Translations under genes and position numbers: made by a program
Part shown: piece after piece, positions 11,799-23,200 of the stretch
How positions within the stretch are numbered: position 1 is the stretch's first letter
Layout of the letters: each line of letters starts with the position of its first letter
From: Opisthorchis felineus
Lineage: Eukaryota > Platyhelminthes > Trematoda > Opisthorchiida > Opisthorchiidae
Assembly (NCBI GenBank): GCA_004794785.1
Contig: SJOL01008492.1
Coordinates: 623,480 to 687,479 of the forward strand
Direction: 5' to 3'
DNA: 64,000 nucleotides
The notes under the pieces: generated by a model
Told to the model about the DNA's origin: nothing
Databases searched by the model: none
The model's input: the letters and a program-made list of their open reading frames with translations, nothing else

Positions 11799-13382
11799 GT
11801 AAGAGTAAATATTTGCTCTATCCGGTGCATGACTTTAAATATGTGCACAACTTAAATTACTACTTCATTGTTATTAAACTCTGCAGTAATCTTACATCCT
11901 AATCAAGCTGACAGTAATGCACGGGTTGAATATAAACAGATTTAACGGATAAAAGGAGAGTGGAATTCCTTAACTGTGTGGACGGTATAAAATGTTCTTC
12001 CTACAACAAAGTCCAAAATTTTGAACAGAATGTCCAAAATACTGCAACGCCATTGAATTTATTTTCAACTATAAGTGTTCCAGTTAGACTGTAAGAACTT
12101 CTCTAGATATCATCGATTGGCCTTCGAACTACTTGTCGGACCATTCTGAAAGCGTATTTGAGGGGTTGATCGTCTCCAAGCCGGTGACTAAGGGGCAACA
12201 CAAATCAACGTTATCAAACGGACTACTTGGAGAAGCCAGATTTCTAGTAAGCAAACTGATTTGACTTCCTTTTACTCCATGTTAGCAGACGACAAGGGTA
12301 ATGCCGGAAAAATTGGCCCAAATGGTATTGTTCTCATTTCAGCAGCAATTAGACTTACTCCAGCGTTGAAATGTTGCCAAATTCTGCTCCGCTTTCTCCA
12401 CAATAGCCGAAATCAGTTGATGAGCTGCAAAAGCAGAATACATGTACCAGAGTTATTCAAGAATGTCAGGTGGTTGTCGAGAGTCAGCTAAATCCGTGGC
12501 GTATCCACTAATTATGACCGGATTAAGTTTACTCTGCTGCTGATCTTCATTTGTAGTCGTGGTGTCATGAATATAGTTCACCGGATATTACTCGCCTTCC
12601 CCCAGTATAGTAAAAGCTTGATTTTTATTTATGGAGGAAAACCCAAAAACTGGTCCAGTGCACATGAACCAGGTAGATTTTACTTGGCACACTAAGACAT
12701 CTACGGATTAAGTAACTAGCAACTGTCCTCCTGGCAACACTCAAGATATTCACCAGAATAAGCGAACTTAAGTTTGCTGAAAAGAAGTCTTCTTTGCACA
12801 TAGAATTCCTCAGTGGTCTTCAATATATGGCTTTCTTTTAAGGGGATTGATGTTATTCAGAGAGAGAGAGAGGCCACTCATCTGACTCAGATTTGGATGT
12901 GAAGACAGTGGGTCCTGAGTTGACGCAACACCATGATATAAAGAAGGTTCTGAGTAAAGTTTTACTCCTCCGGCCGTCGTTAAATTTAAGCAAACTTCTT
13001 TACCTTATGATGTGTCCTACACCATCTTCGTCTCTCCAGAGGCGTACGAATAATCCTCCCTATCATCCCACTTAGTTTAGTCGTGAGGGACTTAGATTCT
13101 ATGAAGTGAGAATTCTGGAGGTTTCCCTTTGGATGACATACATTTTGTTCCCGAAAACCACTGGTCGTCAAACGAAAACGTTTGCGCCGAATTGTTGGAT
13201 TTTCAGTATCCAGGGCGACCCACAAACGGTCATACTTTCATCGAAAGTTGCGTATGCTCATCAAAATTCCTCAATTTTGGGACCAGGATGTCTTAACTTT
13301 GTCCTTTCGTTATCAAGACGGGCAGGTTGTTGCCTTCCCTGTCTGTATGATTTTGTTCAGTTTCTATTTTGGCGACTCTGCA
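11799..13382. other. No recognisable gene
   Basis: Short open frames only (for example 12,261-12,491 plus). There is a short GA run near 12,860. Nothing with motifs or paired splice sites. Confidence 0.4.
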
Positions 13383-13465
13383 AAGCCGTGGTAGCTCAGG
13401 TGGTTGCTAACTATTTTACTAAGAATGGCATTTGATGCCAATCTTTTCGTCACAATTCGAACAGA
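13383..13465 (+). repeat. tRNA-like SINE head
   Basis: Box A-like GTAGCTCAGGTGG at about 13,391-13,403 and a degenerate box B-like ATTCGAAC near 13,455-13,462 sit at roughly tRNA spacing. It does not fold as a convincing tRNA, so a decayed tRNA-derived SINE is the better reading. Confidence 0.4.
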
Positions 13466-15176
13466 CATCAGCAGTGTGCCACTGGATAGGCCTCTCCTCT
13501 TCTCGTGAATGTATTTATAGTTTGTCTGTATTTTTTGGCTTATTTTGGTGAACCTTATATCACTACCCTAGCTGGCTGTGAGTGCGATGCCCTAGTTGCC
13601 TACTGGCCCACTGTAGACCTATGTTGCGCTGTGCTACGATTTCTCTGTATTTGACCCGTTCATTGAGCGTTGTCTTTGATTGGGTTGGTTCTTCAATATC
13701 TGTGGGGTGATTTGGCATTGGAATCCTTCGATCCAACAACTCGTTCCGCTTCACTCATCATGTACGTTTGTTTGTCCATTTAAGATACCCGGCCCGACAT
13801 TTTATGGGAATCATTCATCCCAGTTGTTGCCCTTTCTACGTAGCGGCTATCCTTGTGAGGTCCTAACTGTTTGTTTTCACGTTTTTTTGGTGCCTTTTGA
13901 TTCACCCACCATGTTTTCTCTCTTTTTTGTTGATTCCATGTTTGGATCGCTGTAAGGCTTCATGTGTAAGTTTCTGAGTTGCTCTGGGTTGTATTGGTCA
14001 ATGTATTGGATCATGGTTGATTTATCCGTTTACCAACTCCATAACCTCACGTCGTCTTGTTTTTTCCTGGGCTGGTATCTGTGCCTGTTTACAGTTGCAC
14101 TGATATGCTTCTCACTCCTTACGCATGAAGGTTTTTGAAAAAAATAAATTTTTAAATGTTAAAGATTAAAAAATGCCTTTTGCTTGAAAGTTGAGGTCCG
14201 TTTACTCTGGCAAATAGTCTGCCCCCAGTTAGCTCCACATAGTCTATCTAGTAATTGTTTTCGCTGAACCCACAAGATGACATTGATTCCCTTTATGAGT
14301 TCTGGTTTCTTATAGTTTTCGAGAATGTTTTCAGTAGTGTATTGGAAGGCCCATGCGCTACAGGCACTCAGTTTTGTCCTTAATAATCTTACAGTCATTT
14401 TTAAGGTTTGATTAATGTGCGGAGGGGAAATACTTCCTTTCTGTCACGTACTCTATGTGAATGTACTGAATGTCCTGAGAGAGCTGTAGATGAAGTTCAT
14501 GGACAATTTTTTCCCGAAAATTTGTTTTAAGGATATTACCCTTCCTTAACCTTGGATTTTTGTGACATTAAAATGTGTTTTAAATGAGGTTGAACGCAAC
14601 TTTCTTTGTCGCATTTTGGGGGTTTGCTGTATCGAGTTCAAGATGTAGTGAGTATGCGTTTTCTTGTAGACTTCTGTTTGTAAGTGTCCATCACCCCGGG
14701 ACTGCCGACTTGTTTGATTTCTCTGCCTCCTCTGCGAACTGGATTTCATTGAAGGCATCGTTAAATGATGTGTCGCTTTGTTGAAGTCCACGGTTCTTGA
14801 TGAGTAAGAAAAGTACCTACACAGTAGTAAATTCGTGTTTTGGTGCTGACTTCCGGTACTATGATCCGTTTTGGTTCCATAATTGCCCTGCGATAAGTCC
14901 TGAAATTGAACATCCCATTAGTGTTCTTTCCAGTTACTGGAAACTACTCGTATTATAATGCTCAGTAAGGGTTGATCAGTTCGCAGATTTCTCCCTTCTC
15001 GAGAACTCCATTTGGTACTTCATTGCTACCCAGTGATTCGATAGCGGCTCCTTTGGCGCAATCAAGGTCAACCGATGTAAATGGTGAGATCACGCAGGAC
15101 GTCACCAACATCTCAGCATCACCAGTCCAACTGCTGCACACCGCTGCGGTTCTCAGTCATATATATATACATATGT
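13466..15176. other. T-rich sequence without a recognisable gene
   Basis: The plus strand is T-rich with only short open frames. No domain or repeat family was identified before the gap. Confidence 0.4.
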
Positions 15177-15219
15177 NNNNNNNNNNNNNNNNNNNNNNNN
15201 NNNNNNNNNNNNNNNNNNN
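15177..15219. other. Assembly gap (43 N)
   Basis: A run of 43 N directly after an AT/CATATG-rich simple repeat, which probably caused the break. An apparent open frame running into it is an artefact. Confidence 0.99.
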
Positions 15220-16989
15220 ATAATGCTTGTGTACTTTCGTAGAAACGCGGAATGCCTTCATCGTACGCTTGCATTCTCCACTGTCATTCGCTGGTGATTC
15301 TTTGAAGGTCTGTGTGTATATTTAAACCTTTATTAACTTTGTTTACAAGTTTTTTTAGTTTCGCGGTTTTTCAGACGATGACCTGTGGTAGTGTTATCTA
15401 GTAGGACGCGGCTTTGATTAGGTTTTTTGACTATGGGGACTGTCGTACTTCTATTACAGGCTGGCAAAAAGACAAGAGTTTCATCCTTTCCATAATTAAT
15501 TAACGCTTTTAGTTCCTCGCTCGAGAAAACGATATCTGTCTTCTTGCTTGATTCAGTTGTTCAACGCAGCTATTGCTGAACTTTTACATTGAGCTTTTTG
15601 GACTTCATTGCGGCTTCTTCAATCAAGATTCGTGATGTCTTCGAGGACGAAATCGAATCCCTTGATAAACAATTGTTCTTCTACCTCTGTGAGTTTTACA
15701 CTGGCTATGCCAGCTGGAGTGATGATGAGGCGCTTGCAAACTAGTTGTCGAGCTATTCGGACAGACGAACATACGACTTTTTATGCCATGTTTTATAACA
15801 TGTTGAGATAGTTCTCATAGGGGAGCTCAACATCCAAATTTATCTTACGAAATCTCTGTACGTTAACACAATGACCACACATTCACTGTTGTGTCATTCT
15901 GTGCACATTCGCGGTAGGTTACTTGGTATTAGTAGGTTGAATGTTGGACACATCTACGTTGTGTGTCAAAACATGCACGCGTTTTCATGCTGTCGTGTAT
16001 CTAGTAAAGCCAGCGATCCACCGCGAAATCAATATTCTCCTTTTGTATTTTGATGGTTCAGTAATCCAGTGGACAATTTTTCAATTCTATGGAGATTAGG
16101 AGAGGATACACATAACACAAGTGAATGCGTCCTAAAACCGAGAACCTTTCGTGATGTGAGGAACAAATTCGACGCAACGGAAACTGACATCGTAATGTCG
16201 AGCAGATTAATTACACACTACTTACAACGCTCAGGTAGCTAAATGTGTTAACAACGTTCTTTGTCATTGCTGGTTGTCCCCCCAGCTCTTTTCCCTCGCT
16301 CTTTTCCCTCGCTCTTTTCAGAGCCGTGTGTGCGTTCTGTACCAACGTAAGTTCTTGTAATGACAATAGCTTTTGTCCGTAAATAAATTCTTTTACATTA
16401 GGCTGACCGGATATCCAACATGCTAATCTTGTTTACCTACACACACTTAACAGTCTGCATCGTTGGACACGTGCGTTCGAATTCACCGTAATCGTCGACT
16501 ACACGGAGTGTAGAATGATGGCTTATTCCTATACCTAACGAGAAATAAAAGTATGGCAAGATTTTTATTGGTTTTGTTACTGTTTTCACTGCTGATGATA
16601 ATGGCGGTGATAGTGACGGTAGCGGTGCTGACTATGGAGACTATGATGACTTGCTGCATGACCCTGGTACTCAGGCCTGGCAAATTTTATGCGTAATGTT
16701 ACATACTCCATGCTGCTATTATTTTTTTCTGTGCTGCTCTGATACTGTAGCTGCACTACGTCCACTGAAGTCTTGGTTACAACGGGCCATAGATTACGGA
16801 GTAGTCTCTCTTGCATTTCATATAGTTTGATGATGGGGTGACATTTATTTTTTCTGCACATTGTAAAACCCCTGAATGACTAGGTTCAACAAGTTCGTTC
16901 CAGGTATACTGAGGAACGATGCAGTTGTTTCGAAGCGCCGCAACATTTAGACAGCAAGCAACTTCAGTTTTTTATTTTGCAAACCATGC
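15220..16989. other. No recognisable gene
   Basis: No supported coding sequence. It contains a 13-base tandem repeat (GCTCTTTTCCCTC) of about 2.7 copies at 16,285-16,319. A TGG/TGA-rich stretch near 16,590-16,660 produces low-complexity open frames. Confidence 0.45.
16285..16319. repeat. 13-bp tandem repeat, 2.7 copies
   Basis: GCTCTTTTCCCTC at 16,285 and again at 16,298, with a partial third copy from 16,311. Confidence 0.9.
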
Positions 16990-18180
16990 GCCTAGGTGCA
17001 GTGGTTCCATCTGCTACAGCTTCGTTCACCGAGGGTGAGAAGAATAAGGGAATCAGAGCCATGCTTTGGAGGCGATAGCCCAATCAATCCACTGACGTCG
17101 AATGGTTCTGTTTGTCCGGTGTGGCAGGAGTATTCCGATACCAGAGGTGTTAGAGGCAGGCAAAGAAGATACAAAGAGCATATCGATAATGAAGTTAAGG
17201 AGAAAGAGCGACAGGGGACCCCCTTGCCTTCCACCACTCCATGTGGTGAAGTCAAGAGAGAATTTCTTGTAGCCACGTACGCGTCCACGTCCACCGGGGA
17301 GGAGATACAAAGCCTTGATGAGAAACGAGAATTTGGAAGGGGCAACATTCTTTGCCAGACACTGCCATAGTCAAAATTAGATTTGAAGTCGAGAAAGGTG
17401 GCAACTGCTGGTCGTCCGGATTGGCGCATTCTCATCGCTTATCGCAAAGTGAAGGTAGGATGGATGCAACCCCGTCCAGGGAGGAACCCACAAATAAATC
17501 TTCCCCAGTGACGGATCAACCTATGTAGGATAATACCAGAGAACACCTTGAAAGCTACAGCCGCTAGGCTGATGCCCCTGCGATTTTTGCACGATGATCT
17601 TGCACCCTTTTTGAATACGGGAATCACCGTCAAGGTACTCCATTCGGTTTGTAATCTTTTTCCTCATTCCAGAAATTTGGAGTAAATTGGTGACGCTAGC
17701 CACGAGGGATCCGATACTTTTGAAGACTGCAGGATGCAAACCGTCTGAACTATGTGCTTTGTTACGCTGAAGCAATGAGGTTGCACACTGGACTTCCGTC
17801 GTCGACTGCGGATTGATTTTGACGTCCTACTCGGCTTCAGTTTGTCCACTTAGAGGGTGCGATGATGAGGCCCAGCTGAACTGTTCTTCAAAGTGTTCTG
17901 CCTATAGTTCAGGACGATGTTTCTGTGAATGGACTGAGGTCCCATACTTTTTGGAGATATTTTCACTAACACTCGCCTTCCTGCGGCCGGTTGATCGGAT
18001 TAGCTGGAGCATGGTGCGAGTTTTCTCCGGAGCTTTTATTACCCACCAGTATTCTCCATCAGTCCTTAGGCTCTTCATTATTCAACGTTTTAGGGACCTG
18101 CACGCGCCGTCACAGTTGCTCTTTGCTGGTATAGCTCTCCTGGTTTCACTCAGAGCTGCTGATTGTGACGAGATTTAGTG
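16990..18180 (-). mobile_element. LINE (RTE-like) linker and reverse-transcriptase N-terminal half
   Basis: Read on the minus strand from 18,180 down, the LINE protein is recognisable in several frames: LRTDGEYWW and SVSENISKKYGTSVHSQKHR (linker before the polymerase), AEHFEEQFSW, then KAHSSDGLHPAVFKSIGSL, VIPVFKKGARSSCKNRRGIS, GFLPGRGCIHPTFTLR, FLDFKSNFDYGSV, and GGRQGGPLSLFLLNFIID near 17,240-17,190. These are the first conserved blocks of a non-LTR reverse transcriptase. The YADD catalytic block was not found. Several frameshifts make it a dead copy, apparently of the same family as 1-935 and 59,640-61,252. Confidence 0.88.
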
Positions 18181-18784
18181 TTCATTGGGGTGTGGGAGAG
18201 ACCCCAGGTAGACGGTTTCAACATGGCTTCTTTCACCTTTCAGCAGTCATCCAAATCACCATTACAACCATCGTACCCTTCGAGCTCTGGAAGATTCTGA
18301 ACCAACTTACTGCAATGCTGTTTGCAGGTGATGAACTGAATGGCTTGGCATCAACCGGCTTGTTCCTGAGGGATAGCAAATAGGTAGGCGTGTCCGCACA
18401 CAGCCGTGATAGGAACCAAGTGCTGTACTCCAAAATAAATGACGATCTTGTACCGAAGCTCTACATCGGCAGCTGATTGCTACATGGCCCAGATGAGTTC
18501 AGAGCTGGTTGGTATTTGGTAACCTCCAAGTCACACAGTGCGAACACCTGTGTGGAAAGTCTGTACTCACTAGAAACAAATGATATTCAGCAAATAAATG
18601 AAGAACGCATTCCCCATTATCTGCGCGGTTAGCGTCAACCCCGAATACAAGCAAACTCACAATAAAGTTAATTTCAGGAAAGACAGCAGGCTAAAAACTA
18701 GCCATTATGTACACACTGATGTGTCTTCTGTACCATTCATGTCAGGAGTTACTTCTAATGAAGCATAAAACCATGAGCTACAGG
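18181..18784. other. Probable degraded LINE flank, nothing else seen
   Basis: Continues next to the LINE linker, but I could not match it confidently to the endonuclease-polymerase spacer. No gene. Confidence 0.3.
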
Positions 18785-19470
18785 TGTAACTGATTAAACG
18801 ACGACAAAATTTATTTCACAGAACGCCCGTGCTTCACAGAATAATTTAATCCAGTCTTCGCTCTAGGCTCCTGTGTCCGACGAGCTAAGACTAGCGATTT
18901 ACGGCAGACGGTAGAAAGTGTAGTTTTCTGGCCTATTAGAGAGACTCCACCGCACTGCGTCCGCCTGAACCACATTAATACGAATAGACTACACGTTCGC
19001 AGACGACTCCAGCACACGAACTGAAGCATTTCTACGCTCGCAAGTGTCCTCAAGAGTCCACAAGTGAGTTTAGCGTCACGGTCGTTGTTGAAAGGTCTGC
19101 CGAAACTCGGTCGTGCGGTTCTGAGCTGTTCGCAGACAATGCGACAGCTGTGAGCAGGCTCGGGAAACCTGAGCAATGCCCGGTGCTGTCGCCCGCTGTG
19201 CGGACGGGACACACGCCACCCGACCGATGCATCAGCGATCGTCGTAGATCGGGCCTGATGCAGTCATAGCCGTAGGCGGAGCTTATAGCACTGAAAACGG
19301 AAGAGGCACGTGCGACAGCCTCCAGCACCAAAGACCAACCGGTTTTATAGGGAACTGGGCAACCGAGTTCAGAGAGCAATGCTGTGCCGTGGATCTTAAC
19401 ATGGTGTGAAGGTTTGCGTATCTCAATAGCCCCTTGGTTGTACAGGGGCAGTGTACAGTTGTACACTCAA
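18785..19470 (-). mobile_element. GC-rich LTR-like block (possible solo LTR)
   Basis: This block is clearly richer in GC and CpG than its surroundings. On the minus strand it has a TATA-like CTATAAAA (plus 19,343-19,350) followed about 530 bases later by AATAAA (plus 18,810-18,815), the order expected of U3-R-U5. Possible TG...CA ends lie near 19,467 and 18,787. I see no matching target duplication and no gag or pol nearby. The long minus-strand open frames here are probably a by-product of base composition. It could instead be an unrelated CpG-rich repeat. Confidence 0.3.
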
Positions 19471-20041
19471 CGTCTAAAGGAACTCTCTTGCCAGGTTGAT
19501 CAGTGGACAGAACCCTGAAAACAGCCTCGTGGAGCTCCACATTGAAGGAAGCGTGGCAATTAGTTCCTTAGAATTTGGGCTACTCAAGTAGACCGACGCA
19601 CACAGAATTTTGAGCAAAGCAGGACGGAGCAATCAAAATATTTCGGCGACACACTTTGTCAATTTCTGCCAGGTTTAATGCATTATTTAAATCAAAGGGT
19701 GTACGAATAAATCATGGAATGAAGACAAGTATGCCTCGAGGGAGCAAGTGAGGAGATTCTCCCTCAAGAACGTAAACAGAAGGACCAAACTGTGGTTTGC
19801 TCAACCTTGTGAACAACATAGACAATCTTGCATACCTGACTACATTACCTGAGTACTTTTTCTTTGCAGTCATTTGTTAGTTTTGCCTGTTTGAAAAGCC
19901 CTAACAATGGCACAAATACAAGGCATTACACCTGGTTAGATTCCGGCTTCGTTTCAGACTGAATGGTGTTTTCCAATAAAATGGCACAAGCGCTCCATAC
20001 ATGTGAACCCCGGAACAGTGTTCGGAATAAGTTTCACTCAC
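19471..20041. other. Intron or intergenic sequence, no feature seen
   Basis: Lies just downstream of the last exon I could place for the minus-strand PLAT gene. No further exon was recognised. Confidence 0.4.
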
Positions 20042-20212
20042 CGTCTTCATAAATTAAATTCATGAGCTCCTCTTTTTCTTCATCATCATCCTCGTCAGGA
20101 ACTACCTGCGACTGGAGATGTTCCTCCTCATCACCATGCATGTCCGTTTGCTCCTCGTCGATCCGTTTTCTTTCTGCTTCCAACTCGCCATCACATTCTC
20201 GATTTCGAATTT
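20042..20212 (-). CDS. PLAT gene exon (second acidic linker)
   Basis: A 171-base exon, phase 1-1, acceptor TTATTCCCTTAG and donor GACG|GTGAGT. It encodes IRNRECDGELEAERKRIDEE, HGDEEEHLQSQVV and PDEDDDEEKEELMNLIYED. Very acidic and probably disordered or coiled. The good donor shows that the gene continues to lower coordinates, but I could not find the next exon. Confidence 0.75.
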
Positions 20213-23200
20213 CTAAGGGAATAAACGGTATATTCGTTCAGTTATCACTGTATTCTCCTAAAAAATTGGGCCCTCAATTTTTGCAAAAATTAAGGCTCAG
20301 TGAAGGTGAAGTTGAAGGATGAATCGAAGTGCTAAGCGAGTGCAATATGTACAGTAACACCTTCAAGAGAAACACCATCTAATTAAGGTCTCTCAACTGT
20401 AGAGGATTCCATGCCGTCCTCATGGTCTCTTATTCTCCGGTACATTTTAAAATGGTTTATTAAAATCTATTGTTAGGTGAGGCTAATAAATGCAATCCTC
20501 TGTGGAATATCCTCAGTAGTCACTGCAAGATGCCACAATATTCTATCAAACCAAACCACGCTTATACATACAGGGATCAAAAGCGGTCTGTACAGTGATT
20601 CAACTCATTTATGAAGGAGTGGGTTATTTTGGCTGGACTTGAGTGAAACAGAAAGGAGATTCGAAGGTACCTTTTCCATTAAGTGGCCTCAAATGGATCA
20701 CACATAGTTAGATTCAGAATGTTAATGGTTGCTCCTGGAATCCGGCTAGCTAACACACAGTTATGTGCAACTTTTGAGCAGGTGTGGGCCAACGACCATT
20801 TTAGCTAAACTCACAAGTGACGATGATGCATTTGATTGTACTGAGCAAATCCTTTGGCCCTTTGTCTCCTTTACTTGTCCACTTCTGTAGGTACCCTAAA
20901 ACACATGGTTGCTGTGTGTGCGGGTCACATTAGAACACCTTTTTGACCGAAACTTTAGAACTGATGAATAAGGTGTTTCGGTCTCGTTCCGAACCCAACT
21001 ATGGCCAGTCTGAGCGAACATATTCAACGTTGCCCTCCATAAGAGTCACTCGATCTACCGTCACTCAGTGTTACGACAGATTACCAAGTTTTATTCCAAT
21101 TTTACGTTCACTTTCCATCTATCAAGAATATGTTAATCCGTGAGTCAGCTAAACCATACTGACTCTGCTATCAATAGTCTGAAAATGAATCATGGCTTAA
21201 CTCATCGCAGCTTGCACCGAGTGTCTACATGGGTCACTGCACCACGCGACAAAAATATGGGGCACCCGTGTGTTTCCCTTTTCCTATTTGCGACTGCTAA
21301 AAGCTGGCGGTTCTTTGGAGTGGCGGAATGACATCAATGTGTTTGACAAACAAAACACTCCTTTCATTATAAAATAAACTTTTTTTCAGATGTTAATAGC
21401 TCACCGATTAATCGCCAAAACGCACAACGTGTAGCAAATCTTACCTGAAATATGCAAGTGCAATTCATGTATCTGACCTGTTCGTTTCCCCAGTAACCAT
21501 CTATATTTGTAAAAAAAGGTAACAGAACTTTTCAGTAGGGAAGGGCAAATAAAATTCACCGTGATTTAATTTGAGACAGTTACACTACTAAATATAATTG
21601 ACAGGTTTAGAATTACGTTTCAGGCAAAGTGAGATTGACAGACGTGCGTTACTGTGTTTCCTTGACAAAAACAAGCCAAAATCGGGCATTATTTCGCAAG
21701 GCTTCGTTTTTTATCACGTGCTAGTAACACGTATGGGCCTGATGGCAATTATTCCGCCGCAAGTGTGCTAGCAACTGGGTGTAAAACTGGTGGTCTGGAC
21801 CGTCAAGTGGGGAACATCATGCATGTCGTTGCTGTGGTAACGAACTGCGACACCAACCCATGAATTAAACTCAATCCTGTTTGCTATATTCTGCACCCAA
21901 CAAAAACAGTGCATAGTTTCGAAGTCATGAAGTTAGGCAACTTATGATTTATTTAGAATGGCCTCCTACTGTAGATGATTGCGGGCACAGCGACAAACTG
22001 ATAACCTGTATTCGACTTCCAAAACATATCACATGGTTTTCGGAAAAGTTTGATAACAATCGGCAGATTTATTGCTGGGCAACGTTTCGCTTTTGACACA
22101 AAAGCTTCGTCAGGCCAAGTGACTAGGTTACGAGGTTGGTCGAGATTTACATCTGTAGAGGCTCCTTGGGCCCAGTCACATGAACCGACCGGCCAATTCG
22201 CACAACATAATTGCCAGTTGGCTAGCGGCAGCGCACCACTGACACAACCTATTGTTTATTCCACTATGAGAATCGATTAACAGCCTTCTGACTCACGTAT
22301 TTGCCTGAAAATGGAAATAATGTTCCGATACCGGGTCCCAGATGATTACCCTGGTGCAAAACGGCCCAGTACGCGCATCATCCATTTGGGATGTCACATC
22401 AACGGGGCCCAGGAGACAACGGGTCAGTTCTCCAAGGTATACTGCTTCCAAATAGGATTCATAGATCTGTAAGAAGGCAATAATGTACAACTTATATGTT
22501 GCCTCCGGCAAATCGAATAATCGTATCAGGCGTGATGCAAATGAACAGAGCCTGTTGAGTAAATTGCGGGAGCATTGCCGCAGACAACCAAATTCACCAG
22601 TGTACCCGAGACCTGAGTATCTACCGACCGTGCAGACTCTACAGTTTTGCTACTTTAGATGTTGCTTATCCGTTAGAAAGCATGCTTAGAGCATGCTTAT
22701 CTATCGCTGAAAAATGTGGAATGTACGCGTATTTTCAGGACTCAGGCTGCAGACAACCTGGAACTATGTTCGAGTTCAGTGCCAACGTAGTTGCGCGAGT
22801 CGATTTGGTAGGAACCGCAGGGCATCCTACAAATGTATTTCGTAGAATAAAGCGCGACATTCTTCCTCTCACTAATTTAAATTTACAGTTGACAGCTGGA
22901 ATGAGTCAGCAGTTGTGAGGCAGAAGAGCCTTACGTGTTTTCAGCTTTCAAGGTCGTCACTGTATCAAGGACACCAGTAAACCAATGCAGCTAAACTAAA
23001 TGATTTATGCTTCGGAATCTCCCGGACGAAAGCTGTCACCATTACAGACGTCTCTGTTGCGGACAGTGCAAGCCCTAAGATTCGAAATATTCTAGCCAGC
23101 TTCCTGGCCAGCCCCTTAATTCACCTCTTTCGATGCAAACCGGCGGATGATTGTCGATGGGGAGAAGGAAGTATAACGCCGACATTCAAGGGTTGCAACG

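Noticed and set aside
14972..15223. 83-codon plus-strand frame ending in X residues
   Set aside because: It runs into the assembly gap. The end is an artefact and there is no motif.
18811..19466. Two long overlapping minus-strand frames (133 and 138 codons)
   Set aside because: Both fall in a GC-rich LTR-like block where stop codons are rare. No protein motif was seen.
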